A stretch of DNA of 64,000 bases from Pseudorasbora parva (lineage: Eukaryota; Chordata; Actinopteri; Cypriniformes; Gobionidae). The notes beneath the pieces were generated by a model, which was given only the letters and a program-made list of their open reading frames with translations, had not been told where the DNA came from and searched no databases. Below, piece after piece: positions 24,154 through 38,517 of the stretch. The translations under genes were made by a program, and so were the position numbers. The stretch covers positions 30,754,670-30,818,669 of the forward strand of contig NC_090185.1 in the NCBI RefSeq assembly GCF_024679245.1. Direction: 5' to 3'. Every line of letters starts with the position of its first letter. Position 1 is the stretch's first letter.

Positions 24154-25092
24154 AAATCCACCACTACTCATAGGAAGCATATACGTGGCTAATGTTAGCC
24201 AGGATTGTGTATTCAATGGGTCTAGTAGTTCATACAGAGGTGGAGGTATGAGTGAGTGTTCCAGTCTGTCTCCGGTGGTTATTTGTGGATTGTGGCATCC
24301 TGTATTGCTGACCTGCTAACATAAACTTGCGAGCATCTTCACGCCAAGACCACACCACCACGATTGCCAAGTTCGACATCCCAGACTCATACACACAAAT
24401 ACACTGAGTCAAAATATAAATCACCCTTGACCTGAGGATGAGATCTGAGATCAAACATTCTCACATACACAAAACCCTGACCAGTGCTGATCAGAGTAAC
24501 AATCACACACTATTTTTATAGTCATATTTGAGGATATATAATTGTCCTGTGGCGAGGCAGTTGCATGTAAAGCTCAACTGCACCCTCTTGTGTTCAATGA
24601 AGAAACAACATGTTTGCATTCATTTGCAGCGGCAAATTATACCAATTATACCAATCACTAATACTGTTACTCTCATATTGAGGGTTATGGGCACTATCAT
24701 ATATATTATATAAGATTATTATTATAATTTTTTTCCTCCTGAGCAACAATGGTGAAAATGCGTAATGTGCAATTCTGACCAATAGCCATTATTCTTTAAA
24801 GGAAGAAAATGTAACGCATTCGCTAGACATTTTCCATATCACAGCAAGTAGTTGCTTGATTCTAGGCGACAGGAAGGCTGCAGTCAGTCACACCAATTAT
24901 GAGGGTGGAATAACTTTAATATATCTGCGTGATGTCAGATATTTGAAATTGGAGACATGCAATCTTTGCTTTCAAGTACAGATGTGGACATCTAGAATCC
25001 TTTCACTAGCTAACATAAAAGCAATTCATCATTGTTTATCATTGATATATAAGGGAAACTATGCAGTCAGTTGGTGATTACTGCAAAATAAT
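24154..25092. other. No gene seen
   Basis: Unique-looking sequence with no supported frame. Confidence 0.5.
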
Positions 25093-26230
25093 ACAACCCT
25101 GATTCCAAAAAAGTTGGGATACTGTGAATATAAACAGAATACAATGATGTGGAAGTTTCAGATTTCAATATTTTATTCAGAATACAACACAGATGACACA
25201 TCAAATGTTTAAACTGAGAAAATGTATCATTTTAAGGGGAAAATACGTTGATTTTAAATGTTATGGCATCGACACATTTTAAAAAAGTTTGACAATGCCA
25301 TGTTTACCACTGTGTGGCATCCCCTCTTCTTTTTATAACAGTCTGCAAACGTCTGGGGACTGAGGAGACAAGTTTCTCAAGTTTAGGAATAGGAATGTTG
25401 TCTAATTTTTGTCTAATACAGGCTTCTAGTTGTTCAACTTTTTTAATTCTTCTTTGTTGCATCTTCCTCTTTATGATGCGCCAAATGTTTTCTATGGGTG
25501 AAAGATCTGGACTGCAGGCTGGTGCACAGCCATGATGTTGTAATTTATGCAGCATGTGGTCTGGCATTGTCATGATAGAAAATGCAGGTCTTCCCTGAAA
25601 GAGACGACGTCTGGATGGGAGCATATGTTGTTCTAGAACTTGGATATACCTTTCAGCACTGATGGTGCCTTTCTAGATGTGTAAGCTGCCCATGCCACAC
25701 GCACTCATGCAACCCCATACCATCAGAGATGACTGAGCGCTGATAACAACTTGGGTTGTCCTTGTCCTCTTTAGTCCGGATGACATGGTGTCCCAGTTTT
25801 CCAAAAAGAAATTCAAATTTTGATTCGTCTGACCACAGAACAGTTTTCCACTTTGCCACAGTCTATTTTAAATGAGCCTTGGCCCAGAGAAAATGCCTGC
25901 GCTTCTGGATCATGCCCGAAAATCACAGGTCCAGTATGTTTTTTTTCTCCTTTACCCTTAAGCACAGATATTGTTCCAGATTCTCTGAATCTTTGGATGA
26001 TATCAGCACTGTAGATGATGATGACTTGAAACTTTTCCTCTCAATTTTCAGTTTTTCTCAGAGAAACTCCTTTCTGATATTGCTCCACAATTTTTTGCCC
26101 AGCATTGGGGAATTGGTGATCCTCTGCCCATCTTGACTTCTGAGAGACACTACCACTCGGAGAGGCTCTTTGTATACCCAATTATGTTGCCAATTGACCT
26201 AATAAGTTGCAAATTGGTAACCTGGATAAA
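25093..26230 (-). pseudogene. Tc1/mariner-like family F element
   Basis: The outer end begins ACAACCCTGATTCC at 25093. On the minus strand the transposase C-terminus is clear: CSPDLSPIENIWRIIKRKMQ with the catalytic E, then VEQLEACIRQKLDNIP and LVSSVPRRLQTVIKRRGDATQW before the stop at 25304. Further upstream come MPDHMLHKLQHHG (a damaged second-D region with a short deletion before it) and VLWSDESKFEFLFGK with the first D. The N-terminal part (25900-26150) has a large deletion and frameshifts. The second inverted repeat is missing on the right. The family is distinct from A-E. Confidence 0.85.
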
Positions 26231-27169
26231 TTGACATGACATGAAGTCACCAGCACGATCACTGGCATTTTTTCCTGACAACAGCAAAAACTACTTAAAA
26301 TACTCCAGAATGTATGATCATACACATAAGAGTAATATATCATGTATTTGTATTTGTGTAAACTTACAATAACAAGAAGTAGTGTTGCTTTTGTATTATG
26401 AAGAAAACAAACAGGACTCGCACTTTCTTATGTCCTATAGTCTCTGAACTACAGCGCATCTCATAAATGAACCGAAACTAAGCATATCAGGCTACTTGCC
26501 TCACATATATGACACATATAGCCTATAGAAATCTTGACATGTCTAGTTTAAAATTACAAATGAAAACAGAAAACAAATATTCTTTGGTTATGAAATCACT
26601 CAATGTTGGTCCGCCTCTAGGGCAAATGTTCACTCATGTTCTGTGATGTTATGGGTCATGTATGTAAGCGATATACACGTAAATATTCGGCCATGTGTGT
26701 CCCATCATCACCCGACTCTGCACATGATCATGTTCACATCCTGTCACACGTTCAGACAGACTCATGAAAACTCTTTATTACTGTTGAGATGAGTAAACAT
26801 AAGAGCCAGTATGAAGGATTGTTTACATAAGCTGTGGGAAAATCCCACATGCATGCACATTGTGTACATTGTCTCACAGAGATGTTTAATCTGTCATCCA
26901 GTGTGCTGACAGGCCACACAACATAAATAATGGCAACATTTAAAACACAGACAAATAGACTAGAGTACGACCTTTGGAGACAGAGAGAGAGCGAAAGACA
27001 GAATTTCACATTTAGATGTAAATTAGATGTAAATTATTTGTTAGTATGCTAATGTATAATTGTATCAGTTAATCATTTCTCTGTGAGCTACTTAAAACTT
27101 TTTGAACTCTTGTGAAGAATCCTTGAAGTCATATTTCACTCCGACAATGTAAAGAAAAAGAAATGTAAA

Positions 27170-27172
<3 letters not shown>
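26231..27172. other. No gene seen
   Basis: Unique-looking sequence. Confidence 0.5.

Positions 27173-27253
<81 letters not shown>
27173..27253. repeat. (AT)n tract, left flank of family C copy
   Basis: About 40 AT units ending exactly at the Tc1-like terminal repeat. Confidence 0.95.
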
Positions 27254-27254
<1 letters not shown>

Positions 27255-28270
27255 TTACCTAAAGGATTAATAGAAACACCTGTTCAATGTCTCATCAGTG
27301 CAATTATCTATCAACCTATCTCTATCAACCAATTACATGGCAGTTGCTTCAATGCATGTAGGGGTGTGGTCCTGTTTAAGACAATCTCCTGAACTGCAAA
27401 CTGAATGTCAGAATGGGAAAGAAAGGTGATTTAAGCAATTTTGAGCGTGGCATGGTTGTTGGTGCCAGACGGGCCGGTCCGAGTATTTCACAATCTGCTC
27501 AGTTACTGGGATTTTTACACACAACCATTTTTAGGGTTTACAAAGAATGGTGTGAAAAGGAAAAAAAAAACAGTACGTGGCAGTCCTGTGGGCGAAAATG
27601 CCTTGTTGATGATGCTAGAGGTCAGAGGAGAATGGGCCGACTGATTCAAGCTGATAGAAGAGCAACTTTGACTGAAATAACCACTCGTTACAACCGAGGT
27701 ATGCAGCAAAGCATTTGTGAATCCACAACACGCACAACCTTGAGGCGGATGAGCTACAACAGCAGAAGACCCCACCGGGTACCACTCATCTCCACTACAA
27801 ATAGGAAAAAGAGGCTACAATTTGCACAAGCTCACCAAAGTTGGACAGTTGAAGACTGGAAAAATGTTGCCTGGTCTGATGAGTCCTGATTTCTGTTGAG
27901 ACATTCAGATGGTAGAGTCAGAATTTGATGTAACCAGAATGAGAACATTGATCCATCATGCCTTGTTATCACTGTGCAGGCTGGTGGTGGTGGTGTAATG
28001 GTGTGGGGGATGCTTTCTTGGCACATTTTAGGCCCCTTAGTGCCAATTGGGCATTGTTTAAATGCCACGGCCTACCTAAACATTGCCTGGATGTGCATCC
28101 CACAAATCTCCATCAACTGCCAGATGCTATCCTATCAATATGGGCCAACATTTCTAAAGAATGCTTTCAGCACCTTGTTGAATCAATGCCACGTAGAATT
28201 AAGGCAGTTCTGAAGGCGAAAGGGGTCAAACACAGTATTAGTATGATGTTCCTAATAATCCTTTAGGTGA

Positions 28271-28271
<1 letters not shown>
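27254..28271 (+). pseudogene. Tc1-like family C element with catalytic deletion
   Basis: The ends CTTACCTAAAGGATTAATAG and (inverted) CTCACCTAAAGGATTATTAG follow TA on both sides. The start is ATG at 27413: MGKKGDLSNFERGMVVGARR, then HTH SISQSAQLLGF and a second DNA-binding part RRATLTEITTRYNRGMQQSI. RKKRLQFAQAHQSWTVEDWK and WSDES (first D) complete a 158-residue frame, the longest intact transposase N-terminus here. A CGA-type codon has become TGA directly after SDES. GGGVMVWGMLSW follows. Near 28085 about 215 bp are missing relative to the copy at 62220, removing both the second D and E. The tail VESMPRRIKAVLKAKG survives. Confidence 0.9.

Positions 28272-28364
<93 letters not shown>
28272..28364. 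repeat. (AT)n tract, right flank of family C copy
   Basis: About 46 AT units beginning at the transposon end. Together with 27173-27253 it indicates insertion into a (TA)n tract. Confidence 0.95.
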
Positions 28365-28368
<4 letters not shown>

Positions 28369-30017
28369 TTTATTTTTTTATGCAAAACAGCAACGATAAT
28401 TTGGGGGGGTAAATGGGCTTCACTGCCATGAAAAAAAACATAATCAAATTTACGATCTTAAAATAAACTGAATTTGTTTATTTTAGAAAATTTAGAAAAT
28501 TTCGGATTTTTTTATGTTTCTTCTTTTTCTTCATATTATAATTTTTTATTATTTTGTGGTGAAATATTACTTGTCATGTTCATAAATGTATCATTTTAAA
28601 TCATGTTCATCATCATCATCATCATTAATTTATAAAATACTTTATTATTATTTTATGGTAATGATATTATTTATTAAGAATATTTGGGAGTAAATGTGCT
28701 TAAAAATAAAATATGTACATTTATGGTCATGTAGTATAATTTCTTCTTCTTCCTGTATTTTCGGGGTGAAATATGACCCATGTTTTTGACATAATTATGT
28801 TGATAGACTGGCCATCCGTCGAAAGTTGCCTTCGGCCTAAAGCATTGGGTTCGGCTTCCCCATCCCGAGACCCTACACAAGCTTGGATGAAGTGTTAGGT
28901 TGCAAATTGACTGTATTTGAATTCCAGAAGAATAACTATATTATTGTTTCAAATTAATTCTGTTTCTTAGTAAAGATCATCAATGTCCTCTAAAAGCTAC
29001 AATTTCCAGCTGTTCCTCACTATACGTCTGCATTGGACACACAGGACAGCATGCTTTGGTAACAAGGCAACAGATGATGACAGCACAATGTGTTTTGTAC
29101 TTTAGTTGCTAAGTAAAAATGGACATTGACAAGGTTCAGGTGGGTTCAGAGCCCGTGGACTGCGACATAATCAATGCTATTTAGCCTATTGCTATTTCTC
29201 TGTATGGCGGATATGGCTAATGCTTTTCTAACCCTTCACCTTGACAGATTGCATGGCATTAAACTAAAACATTTGCAGGTCATTTATGTGATTTCCCCCC
29301 ATCTAACAGGCTTGAACTTTTGAGCTTAACAAGGCCAATATAAATGTTACTATAATCAATGGTTTCGCATTACAGAGTTCAATCACATAATGCACATATG
29401 CTATGTGTTCTGTAGTCAGTACTAATCCATGGGGAATCACCTATGACATTTGATTTTTGATATTATTTCCGGAGAGCAACGATAGACGTTTGACATTTGA
29501 CTGATGATTCAAAGAAAAAAGTGTACGAACAGCAAATGTACAAAATGATTTTAATAAAGCACCAGGTTTAGACCTTTTATTACGATGCAGTACTTATTTC
29601 AGACAGTAGAGGGCCCTAGACTTTCACCTCATCCTCTTATCTTTCATTATGTTAACTTTTATTAATCTGACAAAAAATATTACATTTTATCCCATTGTAC
29701 CTCTATGAGAAAAGTTAATTTTCTGTCCAATAGTGGGCAATTTATTTGACTTATTTTAGGAACTTTCATTTAATGATCAGGCTGTGTAATATAATACTAA
29801 TACAAGTTTAATATAATTTAATTAAGCCAACAAATATAAAATTGTAAAAATTAAATAAAAACGTTCGTTTTACACAAACTGTTCTTATGGAGCATTTTCC
29901 TCATGTAATGTAAGTGGGCACAAGACACTTATGTCGTGTACGTCATTTAGTGACCTAAACATCTATAGGCCAAGAAACGTGTGTGCGTGGAACATTTTAT
30001 AAAGTGTACGCAGCTGT

Positions 30018-30020
<3 letters not shown>
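28365..30020. other. No gene seen
   Basis: AT-rich, unique-looking sequence with a short (CAT)n near 28607. No supported coding frame. Confidence 0.5.
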
Positions 30021-30093
<73 letters not shown>

Positions 30094-30190
30094 GTGATCA
30101 GTAATGAAGGCAGAGAGATACTGCTGACCTCATGTGCAACTCCTCCCACGTTAACACCTGTGAGTCATCTTCATCTTAAACAACTGTGTG

Positions 30191-30235
<45 letters not shown>

Positions 30236-30326
30236 GGTATACATGAGAGAGAAGGAAAGATCAAGATGGAGGAGGGAATGGGTGACACGACAATCATCCT
30301 CTCAGCTTTTAGAGTGTGTGTGTGTG

Positions 30327-30400
<74 letters not shown>
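30021..30400. repeat. Cluster of (TG)n, (GA)n and (TG)n microsatellites
   Basis: (TG)n at 30021-30091, (GA)n at 30194-30229 and (TG)n at 30314-30400, separated by unique sequence. Frames of Arg-Glu or Cys-Val across them are artefacts. Confidence 0.93.
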
Positions 30401-30403
<3 letters not shown>

Positions 30404-30729
30404 GTTTGCTTTGTTCCTTTTTCTCAGCACAGTTCTGTAATTTAGTGTGCAAGTAAGATGATGACTGACCTCTCTTTCTCCGCTCCTCACACTCTCTCCC
30501 TATTTGAAATTTCAATTTCAGTTTCTCAAAGTGCCTTATTGGCATGTGCAACAGACTCCCAAAGCATCTATGCAAATAGCAAAAACAGTGGGGTTAGTTT
30601 GTAACATTGTGTACTTTAGACTGATCTACAAATTTCAAAAGACAAATTACACATTTCTAAACTGTACTTTAATTTGCAGCAGATAAAATTGGAAAAATTG
30701 GAAAGTCTGATACACATGTAAAAAGTGTT

Positions 30730-31200
30730 CTAAAGAAAAAGCAAAACTAAACAAAAAAAGAAACAAAACAGAAAAAGCAAAACAAAACAGAACAAAGCAA
30801 CATTAAGCGAAACATAAAAAAGAACAGAACAAAGTAACCCCAAACAAAGAAAAAAAAACATAACAAAACAGAAAAAGCTAAACAAAACAGAACAAAACAA
30901 CCCCAAATAAAACCAAGAAAAAAAAAAGAAAAAAGAAAAATCTAAACAGAAAAGCAACCTCAAACAACACAAAACAACACAATAAAACAAAACAAAACAG
31001 AAAAGGCTTAACAAAACAGAACAAAGCAACATTAAACACAACAAAACAATAACAAAACAAAATTGAAAAGGCTTAACAAAACAGAACAAAGCAACCTTAA
31101 ACACAACAAAACAATAACAAAACAGAACAACGCAACCTTAAACACAACAAAACAATAACAAAACAGAATAGGCTAAAGAAAACAAAGCGAAAAAGCAACT
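30730..31200. repeat. A-rich minisatellite-like array
   Basis: Worn repeats of AACAAAACAGAACAAAGCAA and CCTTAAACACAACAAAACAA. The last units recur at about 50-65 bp. The long minus-strand frame rich in Leu, Phe and Cys is a product of this purine bias, not a membrane protein. Confidence 0.8.
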
Positions 31201-32486
<1,286 letters not shown>

Positions 32487-32489
32487 CCT

Positions 32490-32894
<405 letters not shown>

Positions 32895-32897
32895 TGT

Positions 32898-33302
32898 CCC
32901 AAAATCACTCCACAAAAACAAATCCACATTCGTATGTTGCAACAGAAGGTGACTTTTAAAGATTTAACAGGATTATGCCTAAAAACACCCAAAGATGGTG
33001 ATGCCATTTTTCCTAATTCACTTAAATGTCAAGGCTAATTTTATTTGTATAGCATGCTGTTCTCTGATTTTTAGGGTTTTTCTGGGTGGTTGCCAGGGTG
33101 TTGCTATGCAGTTGATAAAGTTTTTTTGAGTGGTTTCCGTGATGTTGATATATGGTTGCTACGGTGTTGTTTTAAAATAATACCATACAATTGCTAGGGT
33201 GATCTAGTGATTGCCAGGGGGTTGCTATGCAGTTGCTAAGTTGTTCTGAGTGGTGCTGTGGGTGGTCGCCAAGGGGTTGCTATGTAGTTGCTAAGCTGTT
33301 CT
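32898..33302. repeat. GTTGCTATG array, left part
   Basis: It begins with a leader (CGTATGTTGCAACA, CACAGGATT-like and CCAAAGATGGTG phrases) that recurs at 35313-35430. Degenerate units of about 45 bp follow, built on GGTTGCCAGGGTGTTGCTAT and GTTGCTAAGTTGTTCTGAGT. The array is interrupted by a LINE. Confidence 0.8.
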
Positions 33303-33316
33303 GCATGGTTTTTATC
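33303..33316. repeat. LINE target site duplication, left
   Basis: GCATGGTTTTTATC, identical to 34593-34606. Confidence 0.9.
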
Positions 33317-34592
33317 CATCATCTTCCGCTTATCCGGGGCCGGGTCGCGGGGGCAACAGTCTAAGCAGAGACGCCCAGACTTCCTTCTCTCTGGCCACTT
33401 CCTCCAACTCCTCCGGGGGTACCCCGAGGCGTTCCCAGGCCAGCCCGGAGACATAATCCCTCCAGCGTGTCCTGGGTCTTCCCCGGGGCCTCCTCCCAGT
33501 GGGATGTGCCCGGAACACCTCCCTGGAAAGGCGTCCAGGAGGCATCCGAAATAGATGCCCGAGCCACCTCAGCTGGCTCCTCTCGATGTGAAGGAGCAAC
33601 GGCTCTACTCTGAGCTCCTCCCGAGTGACCGAGCTTCTCACCCTATCTCTAAGGGAGCGCCCAGCCACCCTGCGGAGAAAGCTCATTTCAGCCGCCTGTA
33701 TCCGGGATCTTGTCCTTTCGGTCATGACCCACAGCTCATGACCATAGGTGAGAGTAGGAACGTAGATTGACCGGTAAATCTAGAGCTTTGCCTTACGGCT
33801 CAGCTCCTTCTTCACCACAACAGACCGGTACATCGCCCGCATTACTGCAGATGATGCACCGATCCGTCTGTCAATCTCCCGTTCCATCCTTCCCTCACTC
33901 GTGAACAAGACCCCAAGATACTTAAACTCCTCCACTTGAGGCAAGAACTCTCCACCAACCTGAAGTGAGCAAGCTACCCTTTTCCGACTGAGAACCATGG
34001 CCTCGGACTTGGAGGTGCTGATTCTCATCCCAGCCGCTTCACACTCGGCTGCAAACCGTCCCAGTGCATGTTGAAGGTCCCGGTCTGAGGTTGCCAACAC
34101 GACAACATCATCTGCAAAGAGCAGCGATGAAATCGCGTGGTCCCCAAACCGGACACTCTCCGGCCCTTGGCTGCGTCTAGAAATTCTGTCCATAAAAATT
34201 ATGAACAGAACCGGTGACAAAGGGCAGCCCTGCCGGAGACCAACATGCACCGGGAACAAATTTGACCTACTGCCGGCAATGCGAACCAAGCTCCTGCTCT
34301 GGTTGTAAAGGGACCGTACTGCCCTAAGCAAGGGGCCCCGGACCCCATACTCCCAGAGCACCCCCCACAGGGTGCCACGGGGAACACAGTCGAATGCCTT
34401 CTCCAAATCCACAAAGCACATGTGGATCGGTTGGGCAAACTCCCATGAACCCTCCAGCACCCTGTGAAGGATATAGAGCTGGTCCAGCGTTCCATGCCTG
34501 GGAAGAAAACCACACTGCTCCTCCTGAATCCGAGGTTCCACTATCGGCCGAATTCTCCTCTCCAGTACCCTGGCATAGACTTTCCCTGGGAG
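33317..34592 (-). pseudogene. 5'-truncated LINE, reverse transcriptase C-terminal part
   Basis: The minus-strand frame runs from 34592 to the stop at 33330-33332, about 420 codons with a single in-frame stop (TAG, 33780-33782). Order of motifs: LPGKVYARVLERRI, QCGFLPRHGT, VDLEKAFDCVPR (RT motif A), GLRQGCPLSPVLF (motif B), SSLLFADDVVVLA (the FADD catalytic box), KYLGVLFTSEGRM, then after the stop IYRSIYVPTLTYGHELWVMT, RRVAGRSLRDRVRS, RPRTRWRDYV and RLLPPRPGPG. This is the reverse transcriptase and C-terminal tail of a non-LTR retrotransposon. The clade is not assigned. The endonuclease and the RT N-terminus are lost by 5' truncation. The 3' end is a short GATGATGG tail. A 14-bp target duplication flanks it. 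Confidence 0.93.
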
Positions 34593-34606
34593 GCATGGTT
34601 TTTATC
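34593..34606. repeat. LINE target site duplication, right
   Basis: GCATGGTTTTTATC, identical to 33303-33316. Confidence 0.9.
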
Positions 34607-34895
34607 ATGTTGATAATTGTTAGGGTGTTGTGGGTGGTTGCCAGGGTATTGCTATGTGGATGATAAAGTGTTTTTAGTTGTTGCACCTATGGTGTTGTTT
34701 TTCAGTATTACAATATAGTTGCTAGGGTTTTCTGGGTGGTTGCCAGGGTTTTGCTATGAAATTGCTGTTCTGGTGTCTGTTAAGCGTGTTACATATAATT
34801 TGTAGGGTTTAGTTGTGGGTGGTTGCCAAGGTGTTGCTATGCGGTTGATAATGTTTTCTATTTTTTTTAAATAGCTGTACTTTTGCTATGCCATT

Positions 34896-35157
34896 GGGGC
34901 GGCAGTGGCTCAGTGGTTCATGTAGGTTGTCTACAAACCGAAAGGTTGGTAGTTCAATCCCCGGTTCCACCTGACCAAGTGTCGAAGTGTCCATGAGCAA
35001 GACACCTAATCCCAGCTGCTCCCGACGAGCTGGATGGCGCCTTACATGGCTGACATCGCCGTCGGTGTATGAATGGGTGAATGTGAGGCAATATGTAAAG
35101 CGCTTTGGATGGCCATAGGGTCTGTTGAAAGCGCTATAGAAATGCAGTCCATTTACC
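34896..35157 (+). mobile_element. tRNA-derived SINE
   Basis: The head GGGGCGGCAGTGGCTCAGTG has a tRNA-like A box, and GGTAGTTCAATCC is a B box. The body contains CGACGAGCTGGATGGCGCC and CGCCGTCGGTGTATGAATGG. The tail is GTAAAGCGCTTTGG, then GAAAGCGCTATAGAAATGCA. The tail is of the type that fish SINEs share with partner LINEs. The insertion sits inside the GTTGCTATG array. I could not define a target duplication with confidence. Confidence 0.88.
34906..34960 (+). promoter_or_regulatory. Pol III internal promoter of the SINE (A and B boxes)
   Basis: A box TGGCTCAGTGG at 34906-34916 fits TRGCNNAGYGG. B box GTAGTTCAATCC at about 34949-34960 fits GGTTCGANTCC with a G-to-A change at the CpG. Activity is not shown. 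Confidence 0.75.
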
Positions 35158-35312
35158 ATGGTGTTTGTGTTGCTAATATTTTTCAGCATTAATATGTGGT
35201 TTCTATGGTGATCAGTGGTTGCCAGAGCATTGCTATGTAGTTGCTAAGGTGCTTCATGAGTCTCAACCATGTATGCATAGGTTTCTCCATGATTTTGAGT
35301 GAGTCCTTTTAT

Positions 35313-35430
35313 CCCAAAACAAATCTTTTTTCGTATGTTGCAACAACGTGTGAAAGTTTTCACAGGATTACACCTAAAAGATCCAAAGATGGTCCTGCCA
35401 TTTGAACAAATCCCCTTAAATATTAATGCA
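35313..35430. repeat. Duplicate of the 32.9-kb leader
   Basis: CGTATGTTGCAACA, CACAGGATTACACCTAAAAG, TCCAAAGATGG and GCCATTT follow the same order as at 32930-33015. The array with its LINE and SINE is thus bounded by a direct repeat of about 120 bp. Confidence 0.75.
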
Positions 35431-35984
35431 ATCTTTTCTAGTGCATTTCAGTCGAATTTTGTCCTCTAACATCGCCATCAGAAGTCAAGTTTGATGAAAC
35501 CAGTGACTCTAAGATGAGAGGTGAAGAGATGAAGCGGTTTAGCGAAATGCAATAAGATCTCTATTGTACTGACTTGGCATTCATTGCACACAAAATGTGG
35601 GCTATCTCTCCTGAATCATTGCTGCTGAATTGATTACACTGACTGCTGAAATACTGGAGCTCAGAAATTAATATGTCAGTGGAGTGGATTTATTGATCTG
35701 CTTTACTTAGGGCTTATTGCATTCAAAAACAAAGCCTCATCTGTCTCACATTCAATATCATTCAGACAGAATAGCCAAGATACAAGACCAAAACAATTAT
35801 GTAACAAATTCACAGACACCATCAAAAGCCACCATTCTGAAGGTCATGATGGCCTATGATTGATGAATTCAAGAGGTCATGGCTTTGGGTTAATTGTCAT
35901 TATAAATACAGACTGTTGTAAATGAAGGTCACTTTTACGTTATGCAAAGATAAACTGTTAAAGTCCACTCAAGTAACCTTTATT
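35431..35984. other. No gene seen
   Basis: Unique-looking sequence. Confidence 0.5.
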
Positions 35985-37474
<1,490 letters not shown>

Positions 37475-37800
37475 TATCTCACAATCCTGACTTTGTCACA
37501 CAACCCTGACTTTATTTCTCACAATTCTGACTTTATAACACACAACCCTGACTTTATATTTCACAACCCTGACTTTGTCACACAACCCTGTCTTTATATC
37601 TCACAATTCTGTCTTTATATCTCACAATTGCGACTTTATATCATGCAATTCTGACTTTATATCTCACAATTCTGTCTTTATATCTCACATTTCTGACTTT
37701 ATATCTCACAATTCTGTCTTTATATCTCACAATTCTGACTTTATATCAGAATCTGTTCTTTATAACTCACAATTCTCGCTTTATATCTCACAATCGCAAG
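37475..37800. repeat. 21-bp minisatellite, about 15 units
   Basis: Unit ATCTCACAATTCTGACTTTA + T, with common variants (GTC for GAC, ACC for ATT). It abuts the right end of the family B element. The repeating 7-residue frame is an artefact of the 21-bp period. Confidence 0.93.
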
Positions 37801-37902
37801 TTCATGTTACGCAATAGACCCTTTTACTGTTGTATTCAATGATGACGTAGCAATGTATGCGCGCGCCTTTTGGCAACAAACTGTGGCGAGAAAATCAGCA
37901 GC

Positions 37903-38049
37903 ATGTCAAGCTACGTGAGCGGATTAAGCAACACAAACCGAGAAAGTTATTTTAAAAAGTTGACTTTATCAAATGGTATTCGGCTACCAGATCCGTGTAC
38001 TATAGTGGAGTGGACAGAAGACGTTAGCAGATGGCCAGATATAACTTAG
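37903..38049 (+). pseudogene. N-terminal remnant of a SWIM/YqaJ-type fish protein (tentative)
   Basis: ATG at 37903 opens 48 codons: MSSYVSGLSN, then RESYFKKLTLSNGIRLPD, IVEWTEDVSRWPDIT and two adjacent TAG stops. The same frame continues as YLVEKPSVYTRDK. The order (short leader, KLTL..G.RLPDP, W..DV..WPDI, YL.E.P..YT...) is what I recall for the N-termini of large fish proteins annotated with SWIM zinc fingers and YqaJ-like nuclease domains, often transposon-borne. No nuclease or SWIM motif is present here. The identification is from memory of family appearance and needs a search. Confidence 0.5.
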
Positions 38050-38517
38050 TAGTCGGATACGTATTTAGTTGAGAAACCGAGCGTGTACACCCGAGACAAG
38101 CATATAAATCACTGGATGCTTATGAATACGTCGTTGTCTGTGGGCACAGAATGTCCAATACAATTTTCTACATTTATTCTTAGTCTTCACACAGGCATAC
38201 ATTTATCCTTTTCCTTACATTATATATTGTTATTGATTTGCATGTGTCGACACACTTCTGTTTAAAGTTTAATTGTGTAATGCTATAGTACTTTAATAGC
38301 AACTATGTTGATTGCATACATTTCTCAGATGGTTATTTTGCAATTAAACTATTAATAAAATCATTACAAATGAAACTGATAAGTACTGTGATTATTGATA
38401 TGATAATCTGGGGGTGGGGGGTATATTATACACACCAGTGGCAGCCAATATTGGGAGGTTTATTATAAATAATTAAGTTTCAAGTGCAGTAAATGTTTTA
38501 CAAATGAATTTTTTTTT

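Larger units (their letters stand above)
34607..35312. repeat. GTTGCTATG array, right part
   Basis: Continues the array after the LINE: GGTGTTGTGGGTGGTTGCCA, GGGTTTTCTGGGTGGTTGCC and GGTGTTGCTATGCGGTTGAT. A SINE at 34896-35157 interrupts it. Confidence 0.8.

Noticed and set aside
30730..31104. 124-residue frame rich in Leu, Phe and Cys that could look like a membrane protein
   Set aside because: It is the complement of an A-rich tandem array, which forces such residues.
34896..35157. A tRNA gene
   Set aside because: The A and B boxes belong to a SINE; the rest cannot fold as a tRNA, and a SINE body and tail follow.
37575..37817. 80-residue frame with a 7-residue repeat
   Set aside because: It is a product of the 21-bp minisatellite period.
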